This document shows, in pieces, positions 54,456 through 63,707 of a stretch of DNA of 64,000 bases. The notes below the pieces were generated by a model that was given only the letters and a program-made list of their open reading frames with translations, ran no database searches and had not been told where the DNA came from. The translations under genes were made by a program, and so were the position numbers. The DNA lies in the NCBI RefSeq assembly GCF_946151065.1, contig NZ_CAMGZA010000001.1, forward strand, positions 62,001 through 126,000. Direction: 5' to 3'. The stretch's first letter is position 1. Each line of letters opens with the position of its first letter. Source of the stretch: Microbacterium sp. Marseille-Q6965 (GTDB taxonomy: Bacteria; Actinomycetota; Actinomycetes; Actinomycetales; Microbacteriaceae).

Positions 54456-54461
54456 TAGGCT
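54456..54461 (+). promoter_or_regulatory. Candidate -10 box for the DUF1990 gene
   Basis: TAGGCT is located 6 bases before the ATG at 54468, inside the 20-base gap after lepA. It suggests that the DUF1990 gene has its own leaderless promoter. Confidence 0.5.
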
Positions 54462-54467
54462 GTGACC

Positions 54468-55118
54468 ATGCGCCGGGGCACGTTCCGAGACGAAACCGTC
54501 GACTACGCCGCCGTCGGCGGGACGCAGGCCGACGACCTGCTGCAGTACCCGCCGGAGAAGAGCCTGCCGGCTGCGGCCGAGTGGCGTATCGGCAGCGGTG
54601 AGGAGCGCTTCCGCGCGGCCGCGGAGGAGCTGCTGTCGTGGGCCGCCCAGCGAGGCGCGGGCCTGCGGATCGTGGAGGTGCGCCCCGCCGCGGGACCGGC
54701 CTACACGGGGGTGAGCTTCGACGGCGAGGGGCGGCCGATCGCGCCGGCCGGAATGGTGGGCGAGCAGCGCTTCGACGCGTCGGGCACACCTCTGGTGAGC
54801 GCCGGTGCGACCGTCCGACTGCAGGGCACCGTGCGCGGGCATCATGCCGGCGGCGAGCTCCGCGTGATCTTCGTGATCGAGGAGCAGCGTCGCGTCGGCT
54901 TCGCCCTCGGCACGGTGGGCGGATCGGTCGTGAGCGGCGAGGAGTCGTTCATGATCGAGTGGCGCGACAACGACGAGGTGTGGTTCAGCGTTCGCGCCTT
55001 CGACCGGCCGACGCGCGCGCTCGGGCGGATGTTCCCCGGCCTGATCCGTCGCCGCCGGCGCGCTCTGTTCGACCGCTACCTGCGCGCGATCTCGCCGCTG
55101 TTCGCGACGCCGTCCTGA
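54468..55118 (+). CDS. DUF1990 family protein
   Basis: A 216-residue protein of the DUF1990 family. VDYAAVGGTQADDLLQYPPE near 10-29 is the typical entry, followed by RFRAAAEELLSWAAQRGAGL and a C-terminal FMIEWRDNDEVWFSVRAFDR. The N-terminal part normally binds a small hydrophobic ligand in an SRPBCC-like cavity; function unknown. ATG at 54468 is used; a GTG two codons earlier is an alternative. It lies between lepA and hemW in many Microbacteriaceae. Confidence 0.85.
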   Translation: MRRGTFRDETVDYAAVGGTQADDLLQYPPEKSLPAAAEWRIGSGEERFRAAAEELLSWAAQRGAGLRIVEVRPAAGPAYTGVSFDGEGRPIAPAGMVGEQRFDASGTPLVSAGATVRLQGTVRGHHAGGELRVIFVIEEQRRVGFALGTVGGSVVSGEESFMIEWRDNDEVWFSVRAFDRPTRALGRMFPGLIRRRRRALFDRYLRAISPLFATPS

Positions 55119-55152
55119 TGCGCCGCCCCGTCCCGAAGGCGGTGCGTCGCTG

Positions 55153-56370
55153 ATGGGCGCGGCGCTGCCCCTCGGAGATCCCGCTCCCGCCGACGGCTCG
55201 CTGCCCGGCGACCTGCCGATCGACCCGTCCGCGGAGCTGGGCGTCTACCTGCACGTGCCGTTCTGCCGGGTGCGGTGCGGTTACTGCGATTTCAACACCT
55301 ACACCGCGACCGAGCTGCGCGGTGCCCGGCAGGACACGTACGCCGACACGCTGATCCGCGAGGTCGACCTCGCCACGCACGTGCTCCAGGACGCGGGCGC
55401 GATGCGACCCGCCTCCACGGTGTTCTTCGGCGGCGGCACGCCCACGCTGCTGCCGGCCGGCGACCTCGCGAGGATGCTCGACGCGGTGCGCGGCGCCATC
55501 GGGCTGCGCCCGGGTGCGGAGATCACCGTGGAGGCGAATCCCGACACCGTCACCGACGCAGTGGTGCAGGAGCTTGCCGCCGCGGGCGTCACCCGCCTGT
55601 CGATCGGCATGCAGTCGGCGGTGCCTCGCGTGCTCGCGGCGCTCGACCGCACGCACACACCCGCCAACGTCGGCACGGCGGTCGCCGCGGCGCGCGCCGC
55701 CGGTCTCGACGTGAGCGTGGACCTCATCTACGGCGCACCGGGGGAGACCCTCGCCGACTGGGAGGCGTCCCTCGACGCGGCCCTCGCGCTCGATCCGGAC
55801 CACCTCTCCGCCTATGCGCTCATCATCGAGGAGGGCACGAAGCTCGCCCGGCAGATCGCGCGCGGCGAGGTACCGGAGCCGGATGGCGACGTGCAGGCCG
55901 ACATGTACGAGCTCGCCGATGCGCGCCTGGCCGAGGCGGGTTTCGAGTGGTACGAGGTGTCGAACTGGTCCCGCGGGCCGCAGCACCGCTCGCTCCACAA
56001 CGCCAACTACTGGCGTGGGCAGGACTGGTGGGGGTTCGGCCCCGGCGCCCACAGTCACGTGGCAGGCCTGCGCTGGTGGAACGTCAAGCACCCCGCCGCG
56101 TACGCGCAGCGCCTGGCCGCCGGGCAGTCGCCGGCGGCGGGCCGCGAGCGCCCCGATGAGGCAGCCCGCCTGCTGGAGCGGGTGCTTCTGGAGAGCCGGG
56201 TTCGCGAGGGACTGGCTCTCGCCGCGTTGCCCGCCGGGCGTCGGGAGGCGGTGCCGGGTCTCATCGCCGACGGGCTCGTCGACGGCGCAGCCGCCATCCG
56301 CGGGCGGCTCGTGCTGACGCTCAGGGGTCGGCTGCTCGCCGACGCCGTCGTCCGCGCCCTGACCGAGTAG
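55153..56370 (+). CDS. hemW: Radical SAM family haem chaperone HemW
   Basis: A 405-residue protein. The 4Fe-4S radical-SAM motif is VPFCRVRCGYCDFNTYT (C-x3-C-x2-C) near 35-50, with the extra CxF of HemW-type proteins. FFGGGTPTLL near 95 binds SAM, and SVDLIYGAPGE near 193 is conserved. The C-terminal HemN domain has WWGFGPGAHSH near 295. HemW (formerly called HemN-like) inserts haem into respiratory proteins; it lacks the features needed for coproporphyrinogen oxidation. ATG at 55153, 34 bases after the DUF1990 gene. Confidence 0.93.
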   Translation: MGAALPLGDPAPADGSLPGDLPIDPSAELGVYLHVPFCRVRCGYCDFNTYTATELRGARQDTYADTLIREVDLATHVLQDAGAMRPASTVFFGGGTPTLLPAGDLARMLDAVRGAIGLRPGAEITVEANPDTVTDAVVQELAAAGVTRLSIGMQSAVPRVLAALDRTHTPANVGTAVAAARAAGLDVSVDLIYGAPGETLADWEASLDAALALDPDHLSAYALIIEEGTKLARQIARGEVPEPDGDVQADMYELADARLAEAGFEWYEVSNWSRGPQHRSLHNANYWRGQDWWGFGPGAHSHVAGLRWWNVKHPAAYAQRLAAGQSPAAGRERPDEAARLLERVLLESRVREGLALAALPAGRREAVPGLIADGLVDGAAAIRGRLVLTLRGRLLADAVVRALTE

Positions 56371-56408
56371 GTCGCGCCTCGAGCGCTGCGCGCGCGACGG
56401 CGGTAGAA

Positions 56409-56435
56409 TTGGCACTCGTCAGGATCGAGTGCCAG
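56409..56435 (+). promoter_or_regulatory. CIRCE operator for HrcA
   Basis: TTGGCACTC, nine bases, GAGTGCCAG: a nearly perfect match to the CIRCE consensus TTAGCACTC-N9-GAGTGCTAA, keeping the invariant GCACTC/GAGTGC arms. It overlaps a TAGAAT -10-like box (56404-56409) and reaches the AGGAGGG ribosome-binding site of hrcA. HrcA bound here would repress hrcA and dnaJ until heat stress. Confidence 0.93.
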
Positions 56436-56446
56436 GAGGGAGCGCG

Positions 56447-57487
56447 ATGGTCACCGAGCGAGGCCTTCAGGTGCTCCGCGCGATCGTGCAGGATTACGTG
56501 GACACGCACGAGCCCGTGGGCAGCAAGGCGATCGTGGAGCGCCACGCCTTCGACGTGTCGGCCGCGACGATCCGCAACGACATGGCGATGCTCGAGGACG
56601 AGGAGCTGATCACCGCCCCGCACACCTCGTCGGGGCGCGTGCCGACCGACAAGGGTTACCGCGTCTTCGTGGACCACCTTGCGGAGATCCGGCCGCTGTC
56701 GCCGGCGCAGCGATCCGCCATCTCCACGTTCCTGGCCGATCCGCAGGACCTCGACGACCTGCTCGCGCGCACGGTGCGCCTGCTCACGCAGCTGACCGGC
56801 CAGGTCGCTCTCGTGCAGTACCCCTCCTTCGCGCGGGCCAACGTGACCCACCTCGAGCTGGTGGCGCTCGAGCCGTCGCGCATGCTCGTGATCCTCGTGA
56901 CCGACACCGGGCGCGTGTCCCAGCGGATCGTGCTCGTGCCGGCCGTGCTCGAGGAGGCCGATGTCGCGCTGCTGCGTGCGCAGCTCGCGACCCTGGTCAC
57001 GGGCCGCGCGGTCGGCGCCGGATCCGAGCGCGTCGCGGCGCTGCTCGGACAGGCCGCGGATCCCGGCGACCGCCTCAGCGAGACGCTGCGCGAGCTGGCA
57101 CGGGTCGTGGGCGAGGAGCTCGCGGAGTTCCGTCAGAACCGGCTCGTGATGGCCGGCGCGGCCACGCTGGCGCGCCGTGAGCAGGACTTCCGCGGCAGCA
57201 TCCACCCGCTCCTGGAGGCCATCGAGGAGCAGGTGACGCTGCTGCGGCTGCTGTCGGAGATGCAGCCGGACGACCAGGGCCTGGCGGCGAGCATCGGACG
57301 CGAGAACGAGGCGTTCGGTCTCGGCGACGCCTCGATCGTGGCCAGCGACTACGACTCGCGGATCGGAACGGCGCGCGTGGGCGTGATGGGGCCGACCCGC
57401 ATGGACTACCCGAGCAACCTCTCGGCGGCGAGGGCCGTGGCCCGCTACCTGACGAGGCTGCTGGACGAGGATGCCGCGCGCCGCTGA
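56447..57487 (+). CDS. hrcA: Heat-inducible transcriptional repressor HrcA
   Basis: A 346-residue repressor of class I heat-shock genes. The N-terminal winged helix contains LQVLRAIVQDYVDTHEPVGS and VSAATIRNDMAMLEDEELI; the loop HTSSGRVPTDKGYRVFVDHL is the family signature. The GAF-like sensing domain follows and the dimerisation region ends RMDYPSNLSAARAVARYL. ATG at 56447 with AGGAGGG 6 bases upstream. A CIRCE site lies immediately before it, so it is autoregulated. dnaJ follows 54 bases later. Confidence 0.97.
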   Translation: MVTERGLQVLRAIVQDYVDTHEPVGSKAIVERHAFDVSAATIRNDMAMLEDEELITAPHTSSGRVPTDKGYRVFVDHLAEIRPLSPAQRSAISTFLADPQDLDDLLARTVRLLTQLTGQVALVQYPSFARANVTHLELVALEPSRMLVILVTDTGRVSQRIVLVPAVLEEADVALLRAQLATLVTGRAVGAGSERVAALLGQAADPGDRLSETLRELARVVGEELAEFRQNRLVMAGAATLARREQDFRGSIHPLLEAIEEQVTLLRLLSEMQPDDQGLAASIGRENEAFGLGDASIVASDYDSRIGTARVGVMGPTRMDYPSNLSAARAVARYLTRLLDEDAARR

Positions 57488-57541
57488 GGCGCGACGGATA
57501 CGGCGACGACGGACCGCCTTGGCGGTCCCGGAAAGGCGACT

Positions 57542-58648
57542 GTGGCAGACCACTACGAGGTTCTGGGCGTCTCACGCGAGGCGAGCGACGAGGAAATCAA
57601 GCGGGCGTACCGCAAGCTGGCCCGTCAGCTGCACCCCGACGTGAACCCCAGCCCGGAGGCGGCGGAGAAGTTCAAGGACGTCACGCACGCGTACGACGTG
57701 CTGAGCGACCCCGAGCAGCGCCGCCGCTACGACATGGGCGGCGATGAATCGCCGTTCGGCGGCGGCGGCTTCGGGGGCTTCGGCGACATCTTCGAGACGT
57801 TCTTCGGCGGCGCCGGGGGCGCCCGGGCAGGCCGCCCGCGCGATCGGCGGCAGCGTGGCGAGGACGCGCTCGTGCGGCTCACGCTCGACCTCGGCGACGT
57901 CGTCTTCGGCACCCACCGTGACATCGAGGTCGACACCGCGGTGCTCTGCGAGACCTGCCAGGGATCGTGTTGCCAGCCCGGCACGCACCCCGAGCGCTGC
58001 GACGTGTGCGGCGGCTCTGGGCAGGTCCGCACGCAGGTGCGCAGCCTGCTCGGCAGCATGGTGACCACCCAGCCCTGCGGCTCGTGCCAGGGGTACGGAA
58101 CGGTCATCCCCTCGCCGTGCACCACGTGCCACGGCCATGGCCGCGTGCGCGCGCGCCGCACGGTGTCGGTCGACATCCCCGCCGGCGTCGAGAGCGGCCT
58201 GCGCCTGCAGCTGCCCGGATCGGGCGAGGTCGGCGAAGCGGGCGGGCCCAACGGAGACCTCTACCTGCAGGTGGAGATCGAGCCGCACCCGGTGTTCGGG
58301 CGCGAGGGCGACGACCTGACGGCGGTGGTGGAGGTCGCCATGACCGACGCGATCCTCGGCACGCACGTCGTGCTGGAAGGCCTCGACGGGCCGATCGAGC
58401 TTGACCTGCGGCCGGGCGTGCAGTCGGGCGAGGAGCTGCGGATCGAGGGGCGCGGCATCACGGGCCTTCGCACCGCCCGCCGCGGCGACCTGCGGCTCGG
58501 TGTGCGCGTGATGACCCCCACCCGCCTGGACGCGAAGACCCGCGCGCTCGTGGAGGAGCTGGCGCAGCGCCAGCGGCCACACCCGCCGCGCCTCTCCGAG
58601 CACCAGCAGGGCCTGTTCGCCAAGCTGCGCGACCGGTTCCGGAACTGA
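57542..58648 (+). CDS. dnaJ: Chaperone DnaJ (type I, HrcA-linked copy)
   Basis: A 368-residue co-chaperone. The J domain is at 4-66 with the essential HPD at 31-33. A Gly/Phe-rich region (70-95) follows. Zinc fingers: CETCQGSC (136-143), CDVCGGSG (153-160), CGSCQGYG (179-186) and CTTCHGHG (193-200). The first differs from CxxCxGxG in that the last Gly is Cys. The substrate-binding beta domains fill the rest. It stimulates DnaK ATPase and holds unfolded clients. GTG at 57542 preceded by GGAAAGG. It is the hrcA-linked DnaJ; actinobacteria normally carry another next to dnaK-grpE. Confidence 0.96.
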   Translation: MADHYEVLGVSREASDEEIKRAYRKLARQLHPDVNPSPEAAEKFKDVTHAYDVLSDPEQRRRYDMGGDESPFGGGGFGGFGDIFETFFGGAGGARAGRPRDRRQRGEDALVRLTLDLGDVVFGTHRDIEVDTAVLCETCQGSCCQPGTHPERCDVCGGSGQVRTQVRSLLGSMVTTQPCGSCQGYGTVIPSPCTTCHGHGRVRARRTVSVDIPAGVESGLRLQLPGSGEVGEAGGPNGDLYLQVEIEPHPVFGREGDDLTAVVEVAMTDAILGTHVVLEGLDGPIELDLRPGVQSGEELRIEGRGITGLRTARRGDLRLGVRVMTPTRLDAKTRALVEELAQRQRPHPPRLSEHQQGLFAKLRDRFRN

Positions 58649-58649
58649 C

Positions 58650-59381
58650 GTGGCGCTGCACTTCATCGACGACTCCGCGTCCGCGGCCGAGGCCGGCGAC
58701 GAGATCGAGCTCTCGGGTTCCGAGGCGCATCACGCCGCCGCCGTGCGGCGGGTGCGGCCCGGCGAGGCGGTCACGGTCGGCGATGGACGCGGCGCATGGC
58801 TGGACGGCGAGGTCGTGGCTGCCGACCCGAGGCGCGTGCGGGTCCGCGTGACGGGCCGCCGCGACGAGCCCATGGCGCACCCGCGGCTCGTGCTTGCGCA
58901 GGCGCTGGCAAAGGGCGACCGCGACGAGCTGGCGATACAGGCCGCCACGGAGCTGGGCGTCGACGAGGTGATCCCGTGGCAGGCCGCGCGGAGCGTGTCG
59001 CGCTGGGACGGCCCGAAGGCACGCAAGGGGCGCGAGCGGTGGCACGCCATCGTGCGCGAGGCGGCCAAGCAGGCGCACCGGCCCTGGGTGCCCGAGGTCG
59101 CGGAGCCCGCGACGACGGCGCAGCTCGCGGTGCGCGCCGGTGGCGCGTTCGTCCTCGTCCTGGACCCCTGGGCGAGCATGCCCCTCACCGACGTGCCGAT
59201 CGACGGCGCCGGCGAGCTCGTCCTCATCGTCGGCCCCGAGGGCGGGATCGCCCCCGACGAGCTGGAGCGGCTGGACGCCGCCGGGGCGGCGCGCGTGCGG
59301 CTCGGCGCCACGGTGCTGCGCACCTCGACCGCGGGACCCGCTGCACTCGCCGTGCTCAACGCGCGCCTGGGCCGCTGGTGA
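58650..59381 (+). CDS. rsmE: 16S rRNA (uracil1498-N3)-methyltransferase
   Basis: A 243-residue SPOUT methyltransferase that methylates U1498 of 16S rRNA in the decoding region. The N-terminal PUA-like domain has GSEAHHAAAVRRVRPGEAV. The knotted catalytic domain has LAKGDRDELAIQAATELGVD-like helix, LVLIVGPEGGIAPDELERL near 190-208 and RLGATVLRTSTAGPAAL near 218-234, the SAM-binding knot. GTG at 58650, one base after the dnaJ stop, so translation is coupled. The conserved dnaJ-rsmE-HIT order continues. Confidence 0.95.
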   Translation: MALHFIDDSASAAEAGDEIELSGSEAHHAAAVRRVRPGEAVTVGDGRGAWLDGEVVAADPRRVRVRVTGRRDEPMAHPRLVLAQALAKGDRDELAIQAATELGVDEVIPWQAARSVSRWDGPKARKGRERWHAIVREAAKQAHRPWVPEVAEPATTAQLAVRAGGAFVLVLDPWASMPLTDVPIDGAGELVLIVGPEGGIAPDELERLDAAGAARVRLGATVLRTSTAGPAALAVLNARLGRW

Positions 59382-59428
59382 GTCGGCGCGGATCCGACGC
59401 CCCGCCGCCCGGCGGAACCCCGCGTCAC

Positions 59429-59434
59429 TAGACT
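59429..59434 (+). promoter_or_regulatory. Candidate -10 box for the HIT gene
   Basis: TAGACT lies 7 bases before the ATG at 59442, suggesting an internal leaderless promoter for the genes from HIT to era. Confidence 0.5.
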
Positions 59435-59441
59435 TGAGCGC

Positions 59442-59789
59442 ATGAGCGAGCCGTCCATCTTCACGCGGATCCTGCAGGGCGAGATCCCCGGCGAGATCGT
59501 CGCGCAGAACGAGCACGTGTTCGTGCTCCGCGACATCGCACCGCAGGCGCCCGTGCATCTTCTCGTGATCCCCAAGACGCAGCGGTACCGCGATGTCGCC
59601 GAGCTCGCCGCGGGCGACCCGGCCCTGCTGGCAGAGGTCGTCGCGATGGCCGGTCGCGTCGCAGCCGAGCACGCAGACGGCGACTACCGCCTCATCTTCA
59701 ACACCGGCGCCGGCGCCGGTCAGACCGTCTTTCACGTCCACGCCCACGTCCTGGCCGGTGGACTCGAGGAAAAGAGACTCGTTGGCTGA
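59442..59789 (+). CDS. HIT family protein (HinT-like nucleotide hydrolase)
   Basis: A 115-residue histidine-triad protein. IFTRILQGEIPGEIV opens the fold, FVLRDIAPQAPVHLLVIPK is conserved, and the catalytic HVHAHVLAGG lies at 99-108 with the active-site middle histidine. HinT-type enzymes hydrolyse AMP-lysine and other adenosine phosphoramidates. ATG at 59442. Its stop overlaps the TTG start of the PhoH gene by eight bases. Confidence 0.95.
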   Translation: MSEPSIFTRILQGEIPGEIVAQNEHVFVLRDIAPQAPVHLLVIPKTQRYRDVAELAAGDPALLAEVVAMAGRVAAEHADGDYRLIFNTGAGAGQTVFHVHAHVLAGGLEEKRLVG

Positions 59790-60855
59790 TTCCGATTCGT
59801 ACACCGAACGCGTCTACGCCGATGGCGTGGCCATGGTGCAGCTGCTCGGTCCTCAGGACCGACTGCTGCGGATGGTCGAGAGCGCACACCCCGACGTGGA
59901 CGTGCACGTGCGCGGGAACGAGATCACCCTGACGGGCACCGAGGAGGCCGTCCACGCCGCCCGCGCGCTGGTGGACGAGCTGCTCGCGCTGACCCGCGGC
60001 GGTCACGAGCTCGCCCCGGCGGATGTCGCGTCGTCGGCCCGCATGATGCGGGAGGAGGGCGGGCCGCGCCCGCGTGACGTGATGGCCGAGGCGATCCTGT
60101 CGTCGCGCGGCCGTGTGATCCGCCCGAAGACCGCCGGCCAGAAGGCGTACGTCGATGCGATCGACGAGAACACCATCGTGTTCGGCATCGGGCCGGCGGG
60201 CACCGGCAAGACGTACCTCGCGATGGCGAAGGCGGTGCAGGCCCTGCAGCGCCGCGAGGTGGAGCGGATCATCCTGACCCGCCCCGCCGTGGAGGCGGGG
60301 GAGCGGCTCGGCTTCCTGCCCGGCACGCTCACCGACAAGATCGACCCGTATCTGCGCCCGCTGTACGACGCCATCAACGAGATGATGGATCCGGAGGTCG
60401 TGCCCAAGCTCATCGCCAGCGGCACCATCGAGGTCGCCCCGCTCGCGTACATGCGTGGGCGCACCCTGAACAACTCCTTCGTCGTGCTCGACGAGGCCCA
60501 GAACACCACGCCCGAGCAGATGAAGATGTTCCTGACGCGACTCGGCTTCGGCACGCGCATGGTGGTCACGGGCGACATCACGCAGGTGGACCTGCCGGGC
60601 GGCACCTCCGGTCTGCGGCTGGTGACCCGCATCCTCGACAGGGTGGACGACATCCACTTCGCCCGGCTGACGAGCGACGATGTCGTGCGTCACACGCTCG
60701 TCGGCAAGATCGTCGACGCCTACAGTGAGTATGACGAGCGGCGTACCGCGCTCAAGCATGAGCGGGAGGAGGCGCGCGAGTTCGCCAACCGGGCCGAACG
60801 CCGCAGCGCGATCCGCCGCGAGCGGCACACCCGAGGCCACGGAGGACGGGCATGA
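59782..60855 (+). CDS. phoH: PhoH family ATPase
   Basis: A 357-residue P-loop protein. An N-terminal KH-like region ([20 protein letters not shown], 38-57) precedes the PhoH domain with Walker [16 protein letters not shown] near 136-150, [17 protein letters not shown], and Walker [11 protein letters not shown] near 232. [11 protein letters not shown] is conserved. PhoH (YbeZ) works with YbeY in rRNA processing, and ybeY follows with a four-base overlap. Start TTG at 59782, inside the end of the HIT gene with GAGGAAAAGAG upstream; no better codon is available at the conserved N-terminus. Confidence 0.94.
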   Translation: MADSDSYTERVYADGVAMVQLLGPQDRLLRMVESAHPDVDVHVRGNEITLTGTEEAVHAARALVDELLALTRGGHELAPADVASSARMMREEGGPRPRDVMAEAILSSRGRVIRPKTAGQKAYVDAIDENTIVFGIGPAGTGKTYLAMAKAVQALQRREVERIILTRPAVEAGERLGFLPGTLTDKIDPYLRPLYDAINEMMDPEVVPKLIASGTIEVAPLAYMRGRTLNNSFVVLDEAQNTTPEQMKMFLTRLGFGTRMVVTGDITQVDLPGGTSGLRLVTRILDRVDDIHFARLTSDDVVRHTLVGKIVDAYSEYDERRTALKHEREEAREFANRAERRSAIRRERHTRGHGGRA

Positions 60856-61316
60856 TCGACATCAACAACGAGTCCGGTTTCGAGGTCGACGAGGCGGTGC
60901 TTCTGCGCCTGACGCAGCACAACCTGGCCGCGCTGCGCGTCAGCCCCGACGCCGATGTGGCGATCGTGCTCGTGGACGAGGGCGCCATGGAGGCGCTGCA
61001 CGTGCAGTGGATGGACGAGCCGGGCCCGACCGATGTGCTGAGCTTCCCGATGGATGAGCTGCGCCCGGGTTCGGAGGAGGAGCCGACGCCCGCTGGCCTG
61101 CTCGGCGACATCGTGCTGTGCCCGCAGGTGGCCGAGACCCAGGCCGCTGCGGCCGGCCACACCACGATGGACGAGCTCATCCTGCTCACCACGCACGGCC
61201 TGCTGCACCTGCTCGGTTTCGACCACGCCGAGCCGGACGAGGAGCGGGAGATGTTCGGCCTGCAGAAGGAGCTCATCGCCGCCTTCGCCGCCGAAGAACG
61301 CCGCCGCACCCGGTGA
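60852..61316 (+). CDS. ybeY: rRNA maturation endoribonuclease YbeY
   Basis: A 154-residue zinc endonuclease for 16S rRNA 3' processing and ribosome quality control. The zinc site is HGLLHLLGFDH near 116-126 (three histidines). PTDVLSFPMDE near 58-68 and LLGDIVLCP near 80 are conserved. ATG overlaps the phoH stop and its own stop overlaps the next start (TGATG). The C-terminal LQKELIAAFA is standard. Confidence 0.97.
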   Translation: MIDINNESGFEVDEAVLLRLTQHNLAALRVSPDADVAIVLVDEGAMEALHVQWMDEPGPTDVLSFPMDELRPGSEEEPTPAGLLGDIVLCPQVAETQAAAAGHTTMDELILLTTHGLLHLLGFDHAEPDEEREMFGLQKELIAAFAAEERRRTR

Positions 61317-62704
61317 TGCTCGCGACTGTCCTCTTCCTCGCCGCGCTGCTGCTCGTGCTGCTGGGCGGCCTGATGTCGGCGATCGACGCGGCCCTCGCCG
61401 TCACCTCGCGCGGCGACCTGTTCGATCTGGCGGCCGAGGCCCGCCCGGCACAGGCGCGCGCGCTCGGGCGCATCGCGGACGATCCCGACGCGCACGGCGA
61501 TGCCGTCGCATTCGTGCGGGTGCTCTCGGAGACATCGGCCGCCGTGCTCGTGACAGCCGGATTCACGCTGCTGTTCGAGAACATCTGGTGGGCGCTGCTC
61601 GCGGCCGCACTCGTGATGACGGGCATCTCGTTCGTCGCCGTGTTCTCGAGCCCGCGCTCGGTCGGCCGGCGCCGTTCCGGCCCGCTGCTGCGCGCGACGG
61701 CGGCGTTCGTGCACGGCGTCCGCGTGGTGCTCGGGCCCGTCGCCCGCCTCCTCGTGGGCATCGGCGCGACGGTGACCCCCGGTCGCGGACGCCGCAGCTT
61801 CGAGTCCGAGGAGCAGCTGCTCAGCATGGTCGACGAGGCGGCGTCGAACGATCTCATCGACGACGACGATCGCGAGCTCGTGCACTCGGTGTTCGAGTTC
61901 ACCGACCAGGTCGTGCGCGCGGTCATGGTGCCGCGCACGGAGATGATCACGGTCGACGCGTCGGTGACCACGCGGGAGGCGCTGCAGGCGTTCCTCGACA
62001 CGGGCATCTCGCGCATGCCCGTGGTCGACGGCGAGGTGGACGACGTCGTGGGCGTGCTCTACCTGAAGGATCTCGTCCAGTTCGGCTTCCGCGACACGCC
62101 GGGCTGGCGCGACGCGAGCGTGCGTCCGCTGGCCCGCCCCGCGGTCTTCGTGCCCGAGCAGATGCGCGCCGAGACGTTGTTGCAGCAGATGAAGCGCGAG
62201 GCCGTGCATGTCTGCCTCGTGGTCGACGAGTACGGCGGCATCGCCGGCATCGTCACGCTCGAGGATCTGATCGAGGAGCTCGTGGGCGACATCTCCGACG
62301 AGTACGACCCGCGCACCAACGAGGTCGTCGAACTGGGCGACGGCAGCTACCGGGTGGCCGCGCGGCTGTCGCTCGCGGAGGTCGGCGACCTCTTCGGCAT
62401 CCAGCTGGAGGACGAGGACGTCGACTCGATCGGCGGCCTGCTGGGCAAGGCCCTGGGGCACGTGCCGCAGCCGGGAGAGACCGTCGAGGTCGACGGTCTG
62501 CTCATCACCGGCGGCACCTCGCGCGGGCGCGGGCGCGGACTCGCCACCGTGTTCGTGGACGCCGGCGAGGGGCTGAGGGCACTCGCGGAGGCGCGCACGC
62601 GCCACCCGCGCACGGGCGAGATCGCCGTGCCGGGCGCCCGCACACCCACGGGCGAGACGCCGGTCGTTCGCGGCCGCAAGGGGAAGGATCGATCGGATGA
62701 CTGA
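61316..62704 (+). CDS. CNNM/CBS-domain (CorC-HlyC) family membrane protein
   Basis: A 462-residue hemolysin-family protein. A CNNM membrane domain of three to four helices occupies 1-135. Two CBS domains follow (about 200-260 and 265-325) with VMVPRTEMITVDA, RMPVVDGEVDDVVGVLYLKD and CLVVDEYGGIAGIVTLEDLI. The C-terminal CorC/HlyC domain (345-430) has YRVAARLSLAEVGDLFGI. Members are implicated in magnesium and divalent cation export. ATG at 61316 overlaps the ybeY stop; a GTG one codon upstream is an alternative. The last 40 residues are a basic tail. The era start overlaps by eight bases. Confidence 0.93.
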   Translation: MLATVLFLAALLLVLLGGLMSAIDAALAVTSRGDLFDLAAEARPAQARALGRIADDPDAHGDAVAFVRVLSETSAAVLVTAGFTLLFENIWWALLAAALVMTGISFVAVFSSPRSVGRRRSGPLLRATAAFVHGVRVVLGPVARLLVGIGATVTPGRGRRSFESEEQLLSMVDEAASNDLIDDDDRELVHSVFEFTDQVVRAVMVPRTEMITVDASVTTREALQAFLDTGISRMPVVDGEVDDVVGVLYLKDLVQFGFRDTPGWRDASVRPLARPAVFVPEQMRAETLLQQMKREAVHVCLVVDEYGGIAGIVTLEDLIEELVGDISDEYDPRTNEVVELGDGSYRVAARLSLAEVGDLFGIQLEDEDVDSIGGLLGKALGHVPQPGETVEVDGLLITGGTSRGRGRGLATVFVDAGEGLRALAEARTRHPRTGEIAVPGARTPTGETPVVRGRKGKDRSDD

Positions 62705-63593
62705 GCACCGCAGCGGATTCGTGACCTTCGTCGGCCGCCCGAACGTGGGCAAGTCGACGCTGACCAACGCGCTGGTCGGCGAGAAGGTCGCCATCACGAG
62801 CGAGAAGCCGCAGACCACCCGCCGCGCGATCCGGGGCATCCTCAACCGACCCGCCGGTCAGCTCGTCGTCGTCGACACGCCGGGGATCCACCGTCCGCGC
62901 ACGCTGCTGGGGCAGCGCCTGAACGACCTCGTCGAGCAGGTGCTCGGCGACGTCGACGTCATCGCCTTCTGCGCCCCGGCCACCGAGAAGGTCGGGCCCG
63001 GCGACCGGCGGATCGCGGAGTCGCTCGACGGCTACCCGCGTGCCAAGAAGGTCGCGCTCGTCACGAAGACGGACGCCGCCACCAAGGACGAGGTCATGGA
63101 GCGGCTGCTCGAGGTGAACGCGCTCCGCGAGGACTGGGCCGCCGTGATCCCGCTGTCGTCCGTGTCGGGCGAGCAGCTCGATGTGCTCGTGGACGAGCTG
63201 CTCACGCTCATGCCGGAGGGCCCCGCGCTCTACCCGGAGGGGGTCGTCACGGACGAGACGGTCGAGGACCGGGTGGCCGAGATCATCCGCGAGGCCGCGC
63301 TCGAGGGCGTGCGAGACGAGCTGCCCCACTCCATCGCCGTGACGGTCGAGGACATCTCGCCGCGCGAGGGGCGCGACGATCTCACCGACGTATTCGCGAA
63401 CATCGTGGTGGAGCGCGACAGCCAGAAGGCCATCATCATCGGTCGCAAGGGCGCGCGCCTCAAGGACGTCGGGGCGCGTGCCCGGGCGCAGCTGGAGCCG
63501 CTGCTCGGAACGCGGATCTACCTCGCCCTGCACGTGCGGGTGGCGAAGGAATGGCAGCGCGACCCCAAGCAGCTCGGCCGTCTCGGCTTCTGA
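62697..63593 (+). CDS. era: GTPase Era
   Basis: A 298-residue GTPase needed for 16S rRNA maturation. G1 GRPNVGKST near 11-19, G2 TTRRAIRGI, G3 VDTPGIHRPRT, and G4 TKTD in place of the classic NKxD, as often seen in actinobacterial Era. The KH domain at the C-terminus carries the IIIGRKGARLKDVG loop near 245-258, which binds the 16S rRNA 3' end. ATG at 62697 overlaps the preceding gene by eight bases. Last gene of the block with ybeY and phoH, all acting in ribosome assembly. Confidence 0.97.
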   Translation: MTEHRSGFVTFVGRPNVGKSTLTNALVGEKVAITSEKPQTTRRAIRGILNRPAGQLVVVDTPGIHRPRTLLGQRLNDLVEQVLGDVDVIAFCAPATEKVGPGDRRIAESLDGYPRAKKVALVTKTDAATKDEVMERLLEVNALREDWAAVIPLSSVSGEQLDVLVDELLTLMPEGPALYPEGVVTDETVEDRVAEIIREAALEGVRDELPHSIAVTVEDISPREGRDDLTDVFANIVVERDSQKAIIIGRKGARLKDVGARARAQLEPLLGTRIYLALHVRVAKEWQRDPKQLGRLGF

Positions 63594-63707
63594 TCCACGC
63601 CGGACGCGGCTACCCGCCGTGACCGGACCCGTCAAGTCCCTTCATCGCGGCGGGCTCGCGCGGCGAGTCTGGTGTCTCACCGAGATCCGGACCGAGGAGG
63701 CACGACC

